This document shows, piece after piece, positions 17,815 to 26,355 of a stretch of DNA of 64,000 nucleotides. Source of the DNA: Alteromonas antoniana. Its GTDB lineage: Bacteria; Pseudomonadota; Gammaproteobacteria; Enterobacterales; Alteromonadaceae. The stretch's first letter is position 1, and each line of letters starts with the position of its first letter. A model generated the notes under the pieces. It was not told the DNA's origin, made no database searches, and saw only the letters and a program-made list of their open reading frames with translations. The position numbers and the translations under genes are program-made. Where the stretch lies: assembly GCF_019249295.1 (NCBI RefSeq), contig NZ_JAESDH010000004.1, positions 211,616 to 275,615 of the forward strand, written 5' to 3'.

Positions 17815-17864
17815 GGGTCTGTTGGCCTTTGCTACAAATCTGTGCAGCAAAGGTCAAAACTCCC
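17815..17864. repeat. Degenerate inverted-repeat pair related to the element at 27364
   Basis: GGGTCTGTTGGCCTTTGCT (17815-17833) and AGCAAAGGTCAAAACTCCC (17846-17864) are inverted copies (15 of 19 pair) of the ends of the 27364-27628 element, separated by only 12 bp. This looks like a collapsed or minimal copy. Confidence 0.6.
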
Positions 17865-18039
17865 TAATTTCATCGCAGGAACTTTCCTGACCAGTTCGCA
17901 ACGTGCGTCTACTCAGACGTTGTTGTAAAAAACGTAAACCGGCGGCATCGTGCGTTGATGGCTATGTATTCTGGTTTCCTGAAACCCTATGCAGTTGTGG
18001 GAAAGCCAGATTCAAAAACGAATTTAGAAGACTAATAAA

Positions 18040-18067
18040 AAAGGGTAAGCACGCATGCTTACCCTTT
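18040..18067 (-). terminator. Rho-independent terminator of fadE
   Basis: An 11-bp perfect stem, AAAGGGTAAGC (18040-18050) with GCTTACCCTTT (18057-18067), lies 34 bp after the fadE stop. On the minus strand it ends in TTTTATTA. Confidence 0.85.
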
Positions 18068-18100
18068 ATCTTTATCATAGTACCGTTTGTACGCTTTTGC

Positions 18101-20353
18101 TTACGCGGCGTTCTTTTCGTCGTCAGACATTGACGGCATAGTCTCTGAAGCCGGAAGCAGTTCCATATCGAAGGTGAACTCGTCTACACGAACAGCCAGC
18201 TTACGCTTCTCGTTGTAATCGTGCAGCAGCTCCGCTTCTTTGGCATCGATAACGCCTTTCTCTTGAAGCTTGTTAAGTGCATTTTCAAACGATACGAAAG
18301 GCACAACTGGCTCTTTACGTAATGCTTTCTGCACTTTCTTCAGCAGGTGAGCAACGGCGTGTTTCGCTTTAAACGCCTGCTCGTTAATGTCGTTACCGTC
18401 ACCCGCAACAGGGCGAACCAGATGTGTAAGCTGTGCTTTCACACTGTTGTCCTGCATGGCTGCCAGTGACAACTCACGTACCAGGTCATCGCTGATGCCA
18501 GGAATGCTGTTCGAATAGGTATTCGTTAGCAAACGCATCAAACCACGTGCCGGCGTATTCGGGAAGTTGTTGATGAAATCCACCATCGCCTTCTCAGCCT
18601 GTTGCAGTGACCATTGCATTGCATACTCAAAGTAGGGCAGTGCCAGACGGCGATCTTCAATGCGCTGCTCGTAAAAACGAACTGCCGCCATTGCGCCGTA
18701 CAGGTAGCTCATTACATCGCCTAAACGTGCACTTAAAAGCTCAGCCTTTTTCAGGTCGCCACCTAATACTGCCAGCGACAAATCTGCCAGCGGAGCAAGC
18801 TTGGCCGCCATACTGTTCATGCGCTTCTCGTACTTACGCACTTCTGGCAAAGCAGACTCTGAGCCGCGCAGGAATGGCAGGTAGCTCTGACCTAAACTGC
18901 GGAACGCATTTTTCACGCTGAAGCTAACGGTTTTCTTCAGTACTTTATTGAATTCTTTATCCGCGCTTGAATCATCACTGTGGATCAGGTCAACCATGTC
19001 TTTAAGGTATGGATGACAGCGCATCGCGCCCTGACCGAATATCATCAGGTTACGGGTAAGAATGTTAGCACCTTCCACCGTAATCGCGATTGGCAGCGCA
19101 GAGTAACCACTAGCCAGTGTGTTCTGTGGACCACGCTGGATGGCTTTCCCGGCCTGCACGTCCATCGCTGAGTTCATAACATCACGACCCAGTTCGGTCA
19201 TGTGATATTTAGCGATAGCAGTAACCACTGACGGTTTCACGCCAAGGCCCAGACCTTCTGTAGTCAGCACGCGCATGGCTTCTAGCAGGAATGTCTTACC
19301 AGCGATATCAGCCAGCTTGCTCTGAATACCTTCGAAACGGCCGATTGGCAGACCAAACTGCTCACGGATAAAGGCATACTCAGCAGTCCCTTTTAATGCA
19401 GACTGCGCCGTAGCAACACCCATTGCAGGAAGAGAAATACCGCGACCTGCGCCAAGGCAGCTCACCAGCATTTGCCAGCCGCGACCAATATTTTTCTGAC
19501 CGCCAATGATAAAGTCCATTGGGATAAACACGTCCTGACCACGGGTAGTTCCGTTGTAGAAACGTACGCCCATTGGGTCGTGGCGATTGCCCAGCTCTAC
19601 GCCTGGGTGCGTTTTTGGTAACAGCGCACAGGTAATACCCAGCTCGGTTTTATCGCCCAGTAGGTGCTCAGGGTCAAATACCTTAAATGCCAGGCCCAGT
19701 ACCGTAGCGATAGGAGCCAGCGTAATGTAACGCTTGTCCCAGCTTACACGCAGACCTACCACTTCTTCTCCGTTCCATTCGCCTTTAGTCACTATGGCCG
19801 CATCAGGGATCGCACCTGCGTCCGAACCCGCTTCCGGGCTGGTAAGCGCAAAACAAGGAATGTCACGACCGTCAGACAGGCGTGGCAACCAGTAGTCTTG
19901 TTGCTCGGTGGTACCGTAGTGCATTAACAACTCACCCGGACCGAGTGAGTTAGGCACCATGACCGTTACCGCAATCGCGCCACTTTTCGCTGCGATAGTC
20001 GCAACAATAGTCGAGTTAGCATACGGGCTGAACTCCAGACCACCGAATTTCTTCGGAATGATCATAGAGAAGAAACGGTTCTTGCCCAGGAAATCCAGGA
20101 TCTCCTGCGGGATATGTTTGCCGTTACCCAGTTCGAAATCGTCAATCATGCTCAACAATTCAGTGACTGGTCCATCCATGAACGCCTGTTCGTCGGCACT
20201 TAATTTCGCCTTCGGGATGTCGCGCAGTGCGCGCATGTCGGGCTTACCCTGATAAATAGAAGATTCAATCCAAACATCGCCGGCGTCCAGCGCTTCCTGT
20301 TCGGTTACTGAAATTGGGGGTAAGACTTTTTTTAAGCTAGTTCTGATACTCAT
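18101..20353 (-). CDS. fadE: Long-type acyl-CoA dehydrogenase FadE
   Basis: This 750-residue enzyme carries out the first oxidation step of beta-oxidation, acyl-CoA to trans-2-enoyl-CoA, with FAD. It is the long gammaproteobacterial FadE form with an extra C-terminal domain. Visible family segments include the core CFALTSPEAGSDAGA, the middle domain KTHPGVELGNRHDPMGVRF, and the C-terminal helical part with TVEGANILTRNLMIFGQGA. The gene is monocistronic with a strong terminator. A FadR-like site at 20366-20382 covers the region just upstream of the start, which fits fatty-acid-responsive control. Confidence 0.93.
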   Translation of the reverse strand: MSIRTSLKKVLPPISVTEQEALDAGDVWIESSIYQGKPDMRALRDIPKAKLSADEQAFMDGPVTELLSMIDDFELGNGKHIPQEILDFLGKNRFFSMIIPKKFGGLEFSPYANSTIVATIAAKSGAIAVTVMVPNSLGPGELLMHYGTTEQQDYWLPRLSDGRDIPCFALTSPEAGSDAGAIPDAAIVTKGEWNGEEVVGLRVSWDKRYITLAPIATVLGLAFKVFDPEHLLGDKTELGITCALLPKTHPGVELGNRHDPMGVRFYNGTTRGQDVFIPMDFIIGGQKNIGRGWQMLVSCLGAGRGISLPAMGVATAQSALKGTAEYAFIREQFGLPIGRFEGIQSKLADIAGKTFLLEAMRVLTTEGLGLGVKPSVVTAIAKYHMTELGRDVMNSAMDVQAGKAIQRGPQNTLASGYSALPIAITVEGANILTRNLMIFGQGAMRCHPYLKDMVDLIHSDDSSADKEFNKVLKKTVSFSVKNAFRSLGQSYLPFLRGSESALPEVRKYEKRMNSMAAKLAPLADLSLAVLGGDLKKAELLSARLGDVMSYLYGAMAAVRFYEQRIEDRRLALPYFEYAMQWSLQQAEKAMVDFINNFPNTPARGLMRLLTNTYSNSIPGISDDLVRELSLAAMQDNSVKAQLTHLVRPVAGDGNDINEQAFKAKHAVAHLLKKVQKALRKEPVVPFVSFENALNKLQEKGVIDAKEAELLHDYNEKRKLAVRVDEFTFDMELLPASETMPSMSDDEKNAA

Positions 20354-20365
20354 AATAAACTCATC

Positions 20366-20382
20366 CGCTCATCTGACCAGTT
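20366..20382. promoter_or_regulatory. FadR-like operator half-site in front of fadE
   Basis: The plus strand reads CGCTCATCTGACCAGTT. Against the E. coli FadR consensus AACTGGTCNGACCAGTT, the right half matches 8 of 8 and the left half 4 of 8. Its position 13-29 bp upstream of the fadE ATG suits repression. The match is seen; binding is inferred. Confidence 0.5.
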
Positions 20383-20590
20383 GTGTATTTGTATACTACC
20401 TAACTTTGAGAAAAGATCAAATGATCTGTTATCAGAAGGTTAAAAAGGCACTGCCAGTCCAGTCTGCAATGCCGGTAGAAACACTGTAATCATTTTAAAT
20501 AACAACGGATTTTCGATTTTGCTCATGCTATTTAGGCAATTTGCATATACCCTAAGGAGTGTGTTTAACGATGGGGAAGACGTGTTTCGA

Positions 20591-22903
20591 ATGACTAGAA
20601 ACTCTCAATGGCTTCATGTGGGATCCCACAATCCTTGGGTGATTTTGGTGATCACGCTGCTTTTGGTCGGCAGCGTCGGTTTTGGTGCGAAAAATCTTTA
20701 CTTCCGTGGAGATTACAAAGTTTTTTTTGAGCCTGATAATCCTCAACGTGTTGCTTTTGAAAAAATGCAGAACATTTTTAATAAAAGCGAGAATATCGCC
20801 TTTATGGTGGTTCCCAAATCAGGAACGGTTTATCAGCCTTCTACCTTTGAGCTTCTCCAGACACTGACCGAGGCGTCCTGGCAAATACCCTTATCTACGC
20901 GGGTAGAATCCCTTGCAAATTACCAACATACCTATGCTGAATATGATGATCTGGTGGTGACTGACTTAATCAGAGAAGGTCAGTATGGCGAAGCGCATAT
21001 ACAGTGGGTGAAAGCGGCGGCAGAGTCTTCTCCTGAGTTGAATGGTCGTTTAGTCAGTACATCAGGCGATGTGGCGGTAGTGAACGTCACTCTTCAATTG
21101 CCTGATGGCGATCAAACTCAAAATGTTAAAGATATTGTCAGCCAGGCCAGGGAACTCAGATCCTCGTTACTTGAAACGCATCCGGAACACGACATTTATC
21201 TGATAGGTGTCGCTGTCTTGAACAATGCGTTCAGCGAAGCGGCTCAGAAAGATGCGACGACGCTTATTCCCGCTATGTTCTTTATTATCGCTGTCATGAT
21301 ATGGCTATTAACACGTTCGTTAACTGCCTCACTGGCAACGATGCTGGTCATTGTCAGTACCATTGTGGTGACTATTGGCACGGCTGGCTGGTATGGAATT
21401 TTTCTTAGTACTGCCACAGTGAATGTGCCAACGATGGTGACAACCCTGGCTGTAGCAGACTGTATTCATATTATTGTAAGTGCTAACCGCCTCATGGTAA
21501 CGGGATTATCAAAGCAGGAAGCCCTGGCAGAAAGCCTGCGGCAAAATCTTAAGCCAATTACAATCACCAGTGTCACTACGGCGATTGGTTTTCTCATGTT
21601 GAACTTTTCGGCAGTCCCAATTCTTGCGCATCTGGGCAATCTGACTGCGCTGGGCGTTATGCTCGCGTTCCTGTTCTCCGTTGTACTGCTACCTGCACTG
21701 CTCACGTTGCTTCCCTTTAATCCGGGAGTAAGAGAAAGCTATCTAAGCCGTAAGCTTGAAAAATTAGGCAGTGGTGTCAACCGTCGGTATAAGTTGGTTC
21801 TCATTACCAGCAGTTTATTGTTATTAGGGTCCGTTGTGCTGGCTTCAAATAATGAATTAAACGATGTGGTAGTAAAATATTTTGATAAGTCGAATGATTT
21901 CAGAATCGCCGTGGATACCCATGAAGAAAAAATGGGGGGAATGTCGACTATTGATTTTGTGGTTTATACCGGCGAAGAGTATGGGGTAACCAAGCCTGAG
22001 GTTCTGGAGGTTCTCGATGAATTTACGCGTTGGTTGAAAGCGCAGTCTGACATCCAGCATGTTCTGTCGTTTTCAGATACCATCAAGCGTCTTAATAAGA
22101 ATATGAATAATGACGAGGACGGATATTACGTCCTGCCTGAGTCTCAGGAACTGGCCTCTCAGTATTTACTTTTGTATGAAATGTCACTGCCATTCGGTCT
22201 GGATATCAATAATCAGGTAAGCCTAGATAAATCTTCAGTCAGAATCATCACTGTACTTAACAATCTGGGCAGTAAAGATTTTACTGATTTTGAAAACAGA
22301 GCTCACCAGTGGTTTGAAGAAAATACGAACGGCTCTCTTACGCTAACCTCGGCAAGTCCTGCCCTCATGTTCGCGCACATCGGTGAGCGAAATATGAATA
22401 ACATGGTGTGGGGAACACTGCTTGCTTTGGTACTAATTTCATTTCTTCTGGTATTTGCCCTGCGGTCATGGCGACTGGGTATAGTCAGCCTGTTAACAAA
22501 TCTCATTCCTGCAGGAGTCGGCTTTGGATTATGGGCTTTGCTTTCAGGTGAGATCAACATGGCGCTTTCGGTAGTATTGAGTATGACGCTCGGTATTATT
22601 GTGGATGATACCGTTCACTTTTTGGCGAAATATCAATATGCCATCGAAAAAGGTGAGTCAGCTGAAAGTGCGCTAGAATATGTTTTCAGCAATGTTGGCG
22701 TAGCACTGGTTACCACAACTGTGGTTCTGGGCGCGGGCTTTGCGGTGTTAACGTTTTCAGACTTTGTTTTAAATGCTGATATGGGCTTGCTTACCGTCAT
22801 TATTATAGTTGCCGCCCTGGTTGTTGATATGACATTCCTGCCTGCGCTATTGCTATGGCTGAATAAGAAGGGGCTGATAAAGAGGGAAAATGGGTATGTT
22901 TAA
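20591..22903 (+). CDS. RND/MMPL-family exporter
   Basis: An inner-membrane RND-superfamily transporter of about 770 residues. It has an N-terminal membrane segment and a periplasmic loop with FRGDYKVFFEPDNP. Two blocks of five to six helices follow, each with a conserved acid motif (TTLAVADCIHIIVS in the first, GIIVDDTVHFLAKY in the second). The two-fold repeat is typical of the MMPL/SSD group, which moves lipids or other hydrophobic molecules using the proton gradient. An upstream ATG at 20519 is possible. I prefer 20591, which overlaps the stop of a 7-codon ORF at 20570 that has its own AAGGAG. The next gene overlaps the 3' end, so they form one operon. Confidence 0.85.
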   Translation: MTRNSQWLHVGSHNPWVILVITLLLVGSVGFGAKNLYFRGDYKVFFEPDNPQRVAFEKMQNIFNKSENIAFMVVPKSGTVYQPSTFELLQTLTEASWQIPLSTRVESLANYQHTYAEYDDLVVTDLIREGQYGEAHIQWVKAAAESSPELNGRLVSTSGDVAVVNVTLQLPDGDQTQNVKDIVSQARELRSSLLETHPEHDIYLIGVAVLNNAFSEAAQKDATTLIPAMFFIIAVMIWLLTRSLTASLATMLVIVSTIVVTIGTAGWYGIFLSTATVNVPTMVTTLAVADCIHIIVSANRLMVTGLSKQEALAESLRQNLKPITITSVTTAIGFLMLNFSAVPILAHLGNLTALGVMLAFLFSVVLLPALLTLLPFNPGVRESYLSRKLEKLGSGVNRRYKLVLITSSLLLLGSVVLASNNELNDVVVKYFDKSNDFRIAVDTHEEKMGGMSTIDFVVYTGEEYGVTKPEVLEVLDEFTRWLKAQSDIQHVLSFSDTIKRLNKNMNNDEDGYYVLPESQELASQYLLLYEMSLPFGLDINNQVSLDKSSVRIITVLNNLGSKDFTDFENRAHQWFEENTNGSLTLTSASPALMFAHIGERNMNNMVWGTLLALVLISFLLVFALRSWRLGIVSLLTNLIPAGVGFGLWALLSGEINMALSVVLSMTLGIIVDDTVHFLAKYQYAIEKGESAESALEYVFSNVGVALVTTTVVLGAGFAVLTFSDFVLNADMGLLTVIIIVAALVVDMTFLPALLLWLNKKGLIKRENGYV

Positions 22904-23696
22904 ATTACAATCCCGCACGTTACTGATTACCGTGCTTTGTTCCTTGTTCGTTGTTCCATTTGCGTATTCTGACAGTGCTTCAGAAGAAGAGGGCTTACGA
23001 ATAGCAAAAGAGCGTAAAGAACGTGACAAAGGATGGAACAGTAGTCATGCGGACATGACGATGGTGCTTCGCAATGCACAGGGACAGGCTGCTGAAAGAG
23101 AAATGCGAGTGAAATCGCTGGAGGTCGATGACGACGGCGACAAAGCGTTAACTATTTTTGATTCGCCACGGGACGTAAGTGGTACAGCGTTTCTAAGTGT
23201 CTCTCACGCGCTTGATCCCGATGAGCAGTGGATCTACTTACCCGCACTGAAGCGTGTTAAGCGCATTGCATCGAGAAATAAGTCGGGACCGTTCATGAGC
23301 AGCGAATTCGCTTTTGAAGATATGTCCTCATTCGAGGTAGAAAAGTATAAATACGACTTTATTCGTGAAGAGCAGTTCGAAGGTGACGACGTTTTTGTGA
23401 TAGAGCAGTTCCCCCAGGATGAATTTTCAGGATATTCAAAACAGCGAGTATGGGTGGACAAAAAACACTACCGGGTAAGAAAAGTCGAGTTTTACGATAA
23501 AAAAGGCGACTTGCTTAAAACCCTGGAGTTTGAAGATTATACTCTCTACAAAGACAAATACTGGAGACCGTTACGCAGTTATATGCATAACGTTCAGACC
23601 CAAAAGTCTACCGAAATGATTACCCATAAACTCACATTTGATGTGGGTCTGGATGAATCTGACTTCGATAAAAACAGTTTACGGAGAGCACGCTAA
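22896..23696 (+). CDS. LolA-like outer-membrane lipoprotein-sorting protein
   Basis: A 266-residue exported protein of the LolA_like type commonly found beside MMPL exporters. A signal peptide ends near YS-DSASEE. The mature part has the half-barrel repeats MTMVLRNAQGQAAEREMRV, DEQWIYLPALKRVKRI, and KYKYDFIREEQFEGDDVFVIE. Relatives bind lipids or acyl chains in the periplasm, so it probably carries what the upstream exporter releases. The start at 22896 is preferred over 22890 for AGAGGG spacing, and the gene overlaps the exporter stop. The barrel gene begins 3 bp after its stop. Confidence 0.82.
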   Translation: MFKLQSRTLLITVLCSLFVVPFAYSDSASEEEGLRIAKERKERDKGWNSSHADMTMVLRNAQGQAAEREMRVKSLEVDDDGDKALTIFDSPRDVSGTAFLSVSHALDPDEQWIYLPALKRVKRIASRNKSGPFMSSEFAFEDMSSFEVEKYKYDFIREEQFEGDDVFVIEQFPQDEFSGYSKQRVWVDKKHYRVRKVEFYDKKGDLLKTLEFEDYTLYKDKYWRPLRSYMHNVQTQKSTEMITHKLTFDVGLDESDFDKNSLRRAR

Positions 23697-23699
23697 ATC

Positions 23700-24893
23700 G
23701 TGAGAGCGTTATATTTATGTATGGCAGGCGCAGCGCTTGCCAGTTCATCGGCGGTTGCCGAAATGGATATCAGTGGGATGGCGGGTGTGGACACCCGCTA
23801 TTTCTTTCAGGATGCAGCTTATCCGGGACAGGAGCGTGTGCAGTTGTCGGCGTTTCTGGAGCCGGAAGTCTACACCGAATGGAACGACGGTCTCGACAGC
23901 TTGTTGTTCAAGCCTTTTGCCCGTGTCGATAATGTTGATAGTGAGCGTTCACATTTTGATATTCGTGAGTTGCAGTGGCTGCACCTTGCGGATACCTGGG
24001 AAACTCGTGTCGGTATTGGCAAAGTGTTCTGGGGGCAGACCGAATCACTGCATCTCGTAGACATTATCAACCAGACCGACATGGTCGAGGGCGTGGACGG
24101 CGAAGATAAACTTGGCCAGCCCATGGTTAACTTCCGCACCTTTGGTGACTTCGGCACCGTTTCCGCTTTTGTCCTGCCCTATTTTCGTGAGCGCACATTT
24201 GCTGGCCAGGATGGCCGAATGCGTCCGCCATTACCCATTGATGCTGATGGAGCGGTATATGAATCTGATGATGAAGAACAGCATATCGATTACGCCTTGC
24301 GGTGGCAGAAGTCGATAGGAACCTGGGAAGTCGGATTAAGCTGGTTTGACGGTACGTCTCGCGAGCCGGAGTTGGTCGCGCCAGATTTGACCTCTGAAAA
24401 CCCGGTAGTCTTGCCGTATTACGCGCAGATTAATCAGCTGGGTGTTGATTTGCTGAAAGTGCAGGGCGCGTGGTTGCTGAAGTTTGAGGGGATTTACCGA
24501 ACCGGTCAGTCGGAAGACTTCGGCGCCTTTGTGGCAGGCTTTGAGCGCACCAGTGTGGGCGTCTTCGACACCCAGTATGATCTCGGTGTATTAGTTGAGT
24601 ATCAGTACGACGAGCGCGAGAACAACTACTTTGCGACCGGACAAAACGACTTGATGGCTGGCTTGCGTTGGGTGCTGAATGACATAGATGGCACCGAGGT
24701 GCTGGCCGGTATTATTCAGGATTTGGACGATACATCCACTTACAGTGCGTTTATTGAGGCTTCCAGCCGAATGACAGATAACTGGCGCTGGCGCCTCGAC
24801 GGGTATTTTTTCTCGTCAGATGACATAGACGATACTTACTATTTCATCAGGCGTGATGATCACATTCAGTTTACGCTGGAATATTTCTTCTGA
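23700..24893 (+). CDS. Outer-membrane beta-barrel protein of the exporter operon
   Basis: A 397-residue exported protein with a GTG start 3 bp after the previous stop and GGAG in the preceding gene end. A signal peptide ends near AVA-EMD. The remainder alternates short amphipathic strands with acidic turns (WHLADTWETRVGIGKVFWGQ, YALRWQKSIGTWEVGLSWF, LGVLVEYQYDERENNYFATG) and ends in FTLEYFF, a typical C-terminal barrel signal. It resembles DUF1302-like or porin-like partners of MMPL-LolA-like pairs. Its likely role is the outer-membrane station of the same export path; the cargo is unknown. Confidence 0.75.
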   Translation: MRALYLCMAGAALASSSAVAEMDISGMAGVDTRYFFQDAAYPGQERVQLSAFLEPEVYTEWNDGLDSLLFKPFARVDNVDSERSHFDIRELQWLHLADTWETRVGIGKVFWGQTESLHLVDIINQTDMVEGVDGEDKLGQPMVNFRTFGDFGTVSAFVLPYFRERTFAGQDGRMRPPLPIDADGAVYESDDEEQHIDYALRWQKSIGTWEVGLSWFDGTSREPELVAPDLTSENPVVLPYYAQINQLGVDLLKVQGAWLLKFEGIYRTGQSEDFGAFVAGFERTSVGVFDTQYDLGVLVEYQYDERENNYFATGQNDLMAGLRWVLNDIDGTEVLAGIIQDLDDTSTYSAFIEASSRMTDNWRWRLDGYFFSSDDIDDTYYFIRRDDHIQFTLEYFF

Positions 24894-24939
24894 GTGCATT
24901 TTCGCAATAACAATCGATTATCTGCAATAAGGGACAATA

Positions 24940-25500
24940 ATGAAAAAAGCAGTCGTCGCCACAGGATTATGTTTAGGCGCACTGAGTTTGTCAGCCTCAG
25001 CCACAGAGAGGATGTACGGTACGTTTGGCGTGGGCTATGCCGACACCGAATTCAGTCAGCAGAGCAAAGACGGTATAACCTACAACCTGGCTATTGGGCA
25101 TCAGTTTACCAGCCAGTGGTATGTAGAGTTAGGTTACCAGCAACTTATTGACGAGCAGGAAAATGCCGAGAGCATGAAAGCTGATGCGTTATACCTTGCT
25201 CTTCTGGGCAAAGCCAGCAGCTATAATGGCGAACTTTTTTATAAGCTTGGTGTAATGAACGTTGACGTGGCGGGTGTCGAGAATATCGCTGCCGATGGTG
25301 TGTGTCGTGTTGGCAAAGCCGTACCGGAAGCTGCACAGTGTCGCTATGATGAGGGGAGTCTCGCTGGCCTCATCGGACTGGGCTATGATTACCATCTCGG
25401 CTTGCGTTCAATGTTGCGTCTCGAGTACAGCTATATTGCCGGTGAAAACGATCTGAAAGCGCATGTCGTTAATGTTGGCTTTCGTTACAACTTTAACTAG
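24940..25500 (+). CDS. Small outer-membrane beta-barrel protein
   Basis: A 186-residue protein with a signal peptide (MKKAVVATGLCLGALSLSASA-TE). Eight or so amphipathic strands follow, in the style of OmpA/OmpX-like barrels (YGTFGVGYADTEFSQ, YNLAIGHQFTSQWYVELGYQ, LRLEYSYIAGEN), with the C-terminal signal VNVGFRYNFN. Two cysteines at GVCRVGKAVPEAAQC may form a disulfide in an outer loop. GGGACA precedes the ATG. It follows the exporter operon by 46 bp and may share its transcript, but a separate function is equally possible. Confidence 0.75.
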   Translation: MKKAVVATGLCLGALSLSASATERMYGTFGVGYADTEFSQQSKDGITYNLAIGHQFTSQWYVELGYQQLIDEQENAESMKADALYLALLGKASSYNGELFYKLGVMNVDVAGVENIAADGVCRVGKAVPEAAQCRYDEGSLAGLIGLGYDYHLGLRSMLRLEYSYIAGENDLKAHVVNVGFRYNFN

Positions 25501-25779
25501 GGTTAACAGACCCTTATGTCGCGCCACTAGGTTGCTATAGACAATGTAACAGTGATTTGTAGCGTTGGCGGCGCAGCAGAGCATTTTTCAGCATCACCGG
25601 AACGGGGTGTATTTCTGCTGGAATAGCACGTGCGGTAATTTTCTTCGCTCTGTCTCGCTATCGCTTATCCGTTGAGCAGTAAAATGGTATTGCCGGCATG
25701 CGGAAACAACGACGTGAGTAATCTAAATCAGAGGCAGACTGGTACAAAGTAGAAAGTAAATAACAAGGATCCGTGATTC

Positions 25780-26037
25780 ATGAAAAATGAGTTAGACAGC
25801 AAGTTCCTGTTACAGGTGTTTGACAAAATTCGTCAGTTCGGAGAGAAAGAGGGCGATAAATATCGCTTAAACGGTATTACCGCGTTTACCGACCTAGACG
25901 GCTACACACTGTTTATTGAAGATTCGCAGGTAAAACTATCGTTTGGTTTTCACAGCCAGTATCACTTTGATTATGAAGATCGTGAGCACTACGAAAAGTT
26001 TGAGAAAAAATTAAAACAGATCGATAAAGAATACTGA
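25780..26037 (+). CDS. DUF3081-family small protein
   Basis: An 85-residue acidic cytoplasmic protein. The pattern KIRQFGEKEGDKYRLNGITA followed by DGYTLFIEDSQVKLSFGFHS and a charged helical tail matches my memory of DUF3081, a small family of Vibrio, Shewanella and Alteromonas relatives with no established function. There is no signal peptide or cysteine. A strong hairpin terminator follows 18 bp after the stop, so it is monocistronic. Confidence 0.75.
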   Translation: MKNELDSKFLLQVFDKIRQFGEKEGDKYRLNGITAFTDLDGYTLFIEDSQVKLSFGFHSQYHFDYEDREHYEKFEKKLKQIDKEY

Positions 26038-26055
26038 TCTCATATCAACACAACG

Positions 26056-26084
26056 AGCCGGCGTTGATGCCGGCTTGTTTGTTT
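26056..26084 (+). terminator. Rho-independent terminator after the DUF3081 gene
   Basis: AGCCGGC (26056-26062) pairs with GCCGGCT (26069-26075) around a 6-nt loop and is followed by TTGTTTGTTT. Confidence 0.8.
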
Positions 26085-26230
26085 CTGGCGCTTTTGGCAT
26101 TGAAGCGCTTTCCTTCCCACATTATGAACCTCTGCTTCAGCGCGATTCTGATACGCAAGTACTCGCGCACATGCTGGACTTGCTGGGCTTACAGCATAGC
26201 ACCTTTTCGTCATTGGACTTTTTGACTTAA
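26084..26230 (+). pseudogene. Possible coding remnant (C-terminal fragment)
   Basis: After the DUF3081 terminator a 48-codon frame without a start ends at TAA 26228-26230. It reads SGAFGIEALSFPHYEPLLQ and later HMLDLLGLQHSTFSSLDFLT, a composition that looks like genuine protein, for example the end of a decayed gene. No start codon with a ribosome site is present and I cannot name the parent family. The rest of the 318-bp gap up to 26356 shows no gene. Confidence 0.3.
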
Positions 26231-26355
26231 CCCGTCAGGCCATTAAAAAATCGTTATGATTAGTCAGCTGGCTGAGTGCCTCAGCGACCCTAGACTAATT
26301 CGCACCCTCCCTAGTCTCCGGCGTCTTCTGTCGTTACAATAGCGCCATTAGTTTG

